Shown in pieces: positions 5,201 to 5,411 of a stretch of 5,411 nucleotides of DNA. Origin of the DNA: Desulfobacteraceae bacterium (lineage in GTDB: Bacteria; Desulfobacterota; Desulfobacteria; Desulfobacterales; JAUWMJ01); NCBI GenBank assembly GCA_030612225.1, contig JAUWOH010000235.1, positions 1 to 5,411 on the forward strand, in the 5' to 3' direction. Position 1 is the stretch's first letter, and each line of letters starts with the position of its first letter. The notes under the pieces are model-generated. The model was not told the DNA's origin. It saw only the letters and a program-made list of their open reading frames with translations, and searched no databases. The translations under genes were made by a program, and so were the position numbers.

Positions 5201-5411
5201 TTATCTAGAATTTAGCACTTTTAACTTCGCATCGATCAGTTGATCGTGAGAAAGGCGCAGCAACTTTTTGAGCATGTTCATTAGGTAGTGTTCGTATTGA
5301 TCCATTTTTCCGTCTACATAGACGATCCGCCACAAAGTTTCAATGATTTCAATTTTTTCTTCATTTGAATAATTTTCATTGATCAGTCTGGCAAATTGCC
5401 ATAAGTCGACA
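5201..5411 (-). CDS. TerB-family protein, C-terminal end only
   Basis: The minus strand is open from the window edge to a TAA at 5203-5201, giving 69 residues that begin VDLWQFARLINENYS. The part ETLWRIVYVDGKMDQYEHYL, then MNMLKKLLRLSHDQLIDAKL, matches the second half of the TerB fold. The family mark is the acidic 'YVDG.MD..E' loop between helices (metal binding in tellurite-resistance TerB), followed by the late helices. Stand-alone TerB-like proteins of about 140 residues are common in proteobacteria and are not usually tied to tellurite; their role is unknown. It lies on the same strand as the transporter gene but 222 bases away with a weak terminator between, so a shared operon is doubtful. 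The N-terminal half is outside the window. Confidence 0.8.
   Translation of the reverse strand, partial: VDLWQFARLINENYSNEEKIEIIETLWRIVYVDGKMDQYEHYLMNMLKKLLRLSHDQLIDAKLKVLNSR

Overview
The window looks like a piece of a moderately low-GC Gram-negative chromosome, in a gene-poor stretch rich in repeats. An environmental deltaproteobacterium / Desulfobacterota-type organism is my best guess. It rests on the repeat style (many 'TTCGGCAAGCTCAGG'-like and 'GGCGTCGTA' palindromic units), the transposase remnant and the NptA-type transporter, and no marker gene confirms it. Two housekeeping-type genes lie on the right (3305-5411, minus strand). The left and centre (1-3304) are accessory DNA: toxin-antitoxin type genes, decayed genes and short non-autonomous repeats.

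Layout, left to right. (1) 1-94, minus: the first 31 codons of an AbiEi-type antitoxin/transcriptional regulator, cut by the window edge, with a promoter so close that its mRNA may be leaderless. (2) 95-703: no gene. This stretch holds copy A (300-555) of a 256-bp imperfect repeat, then a very AT-rich tract. (3) About 704-2312, plus: a toxin-antitoxin operon. A candidate promoter has a perfect 16-bp palindrome in its spacer. It is followed by a toxin gene broken by frameshifts (744-1115), an intact antitoxin with an MqsA-like zinc finger, an HTH and a Panacea (DUF4065) domain (1112-1924), and a small DUF457/YdjM-like membrane protein (1941-2312). (4) 2313-2827: no gene. Copy B of the 256-bp repeat (2501-2756) has the same orientation as copy A, so the pair brackets the operon. 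(5) 2828 to about 3040, minus: the C-terminal HTH end of a REP-associated (Y1/RAYT-like) transposase. It is interrupted at its 5' side by a 200-bp inverted-repeat element (3046-3245) flanked by a perfect 10-bp direct repeat, the structure expected of a MITE with its target-site duplication. (6) 3305-4978, minus: a Na+/phosphate cotransporter of the NptA/PNaS type with a PhoU-like tail. (7) 5201-5411, minus: the C-terminal end of a TerB-family protein, cut by the window edge.

How the parts fit. The antitoxin is probably translationally coupled to the toxin (ATGA overlap, strong Shine-Dalgarno) and is the likely ligand of the palindrome. Because the toxin frame is broken and the antitoxin is intact, the module may be a solitary antitoxin, or the breaks may be sequencing errors. 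The DUF457 gene follows by 16 bp and looks like a third operon member. The most novel items are the candidate MITE with its duplication, the matched long repeats bracketing the three-gene module, and the coupling of this MqsR-like toxin to a Panacea antitoxin and a membrane protein.
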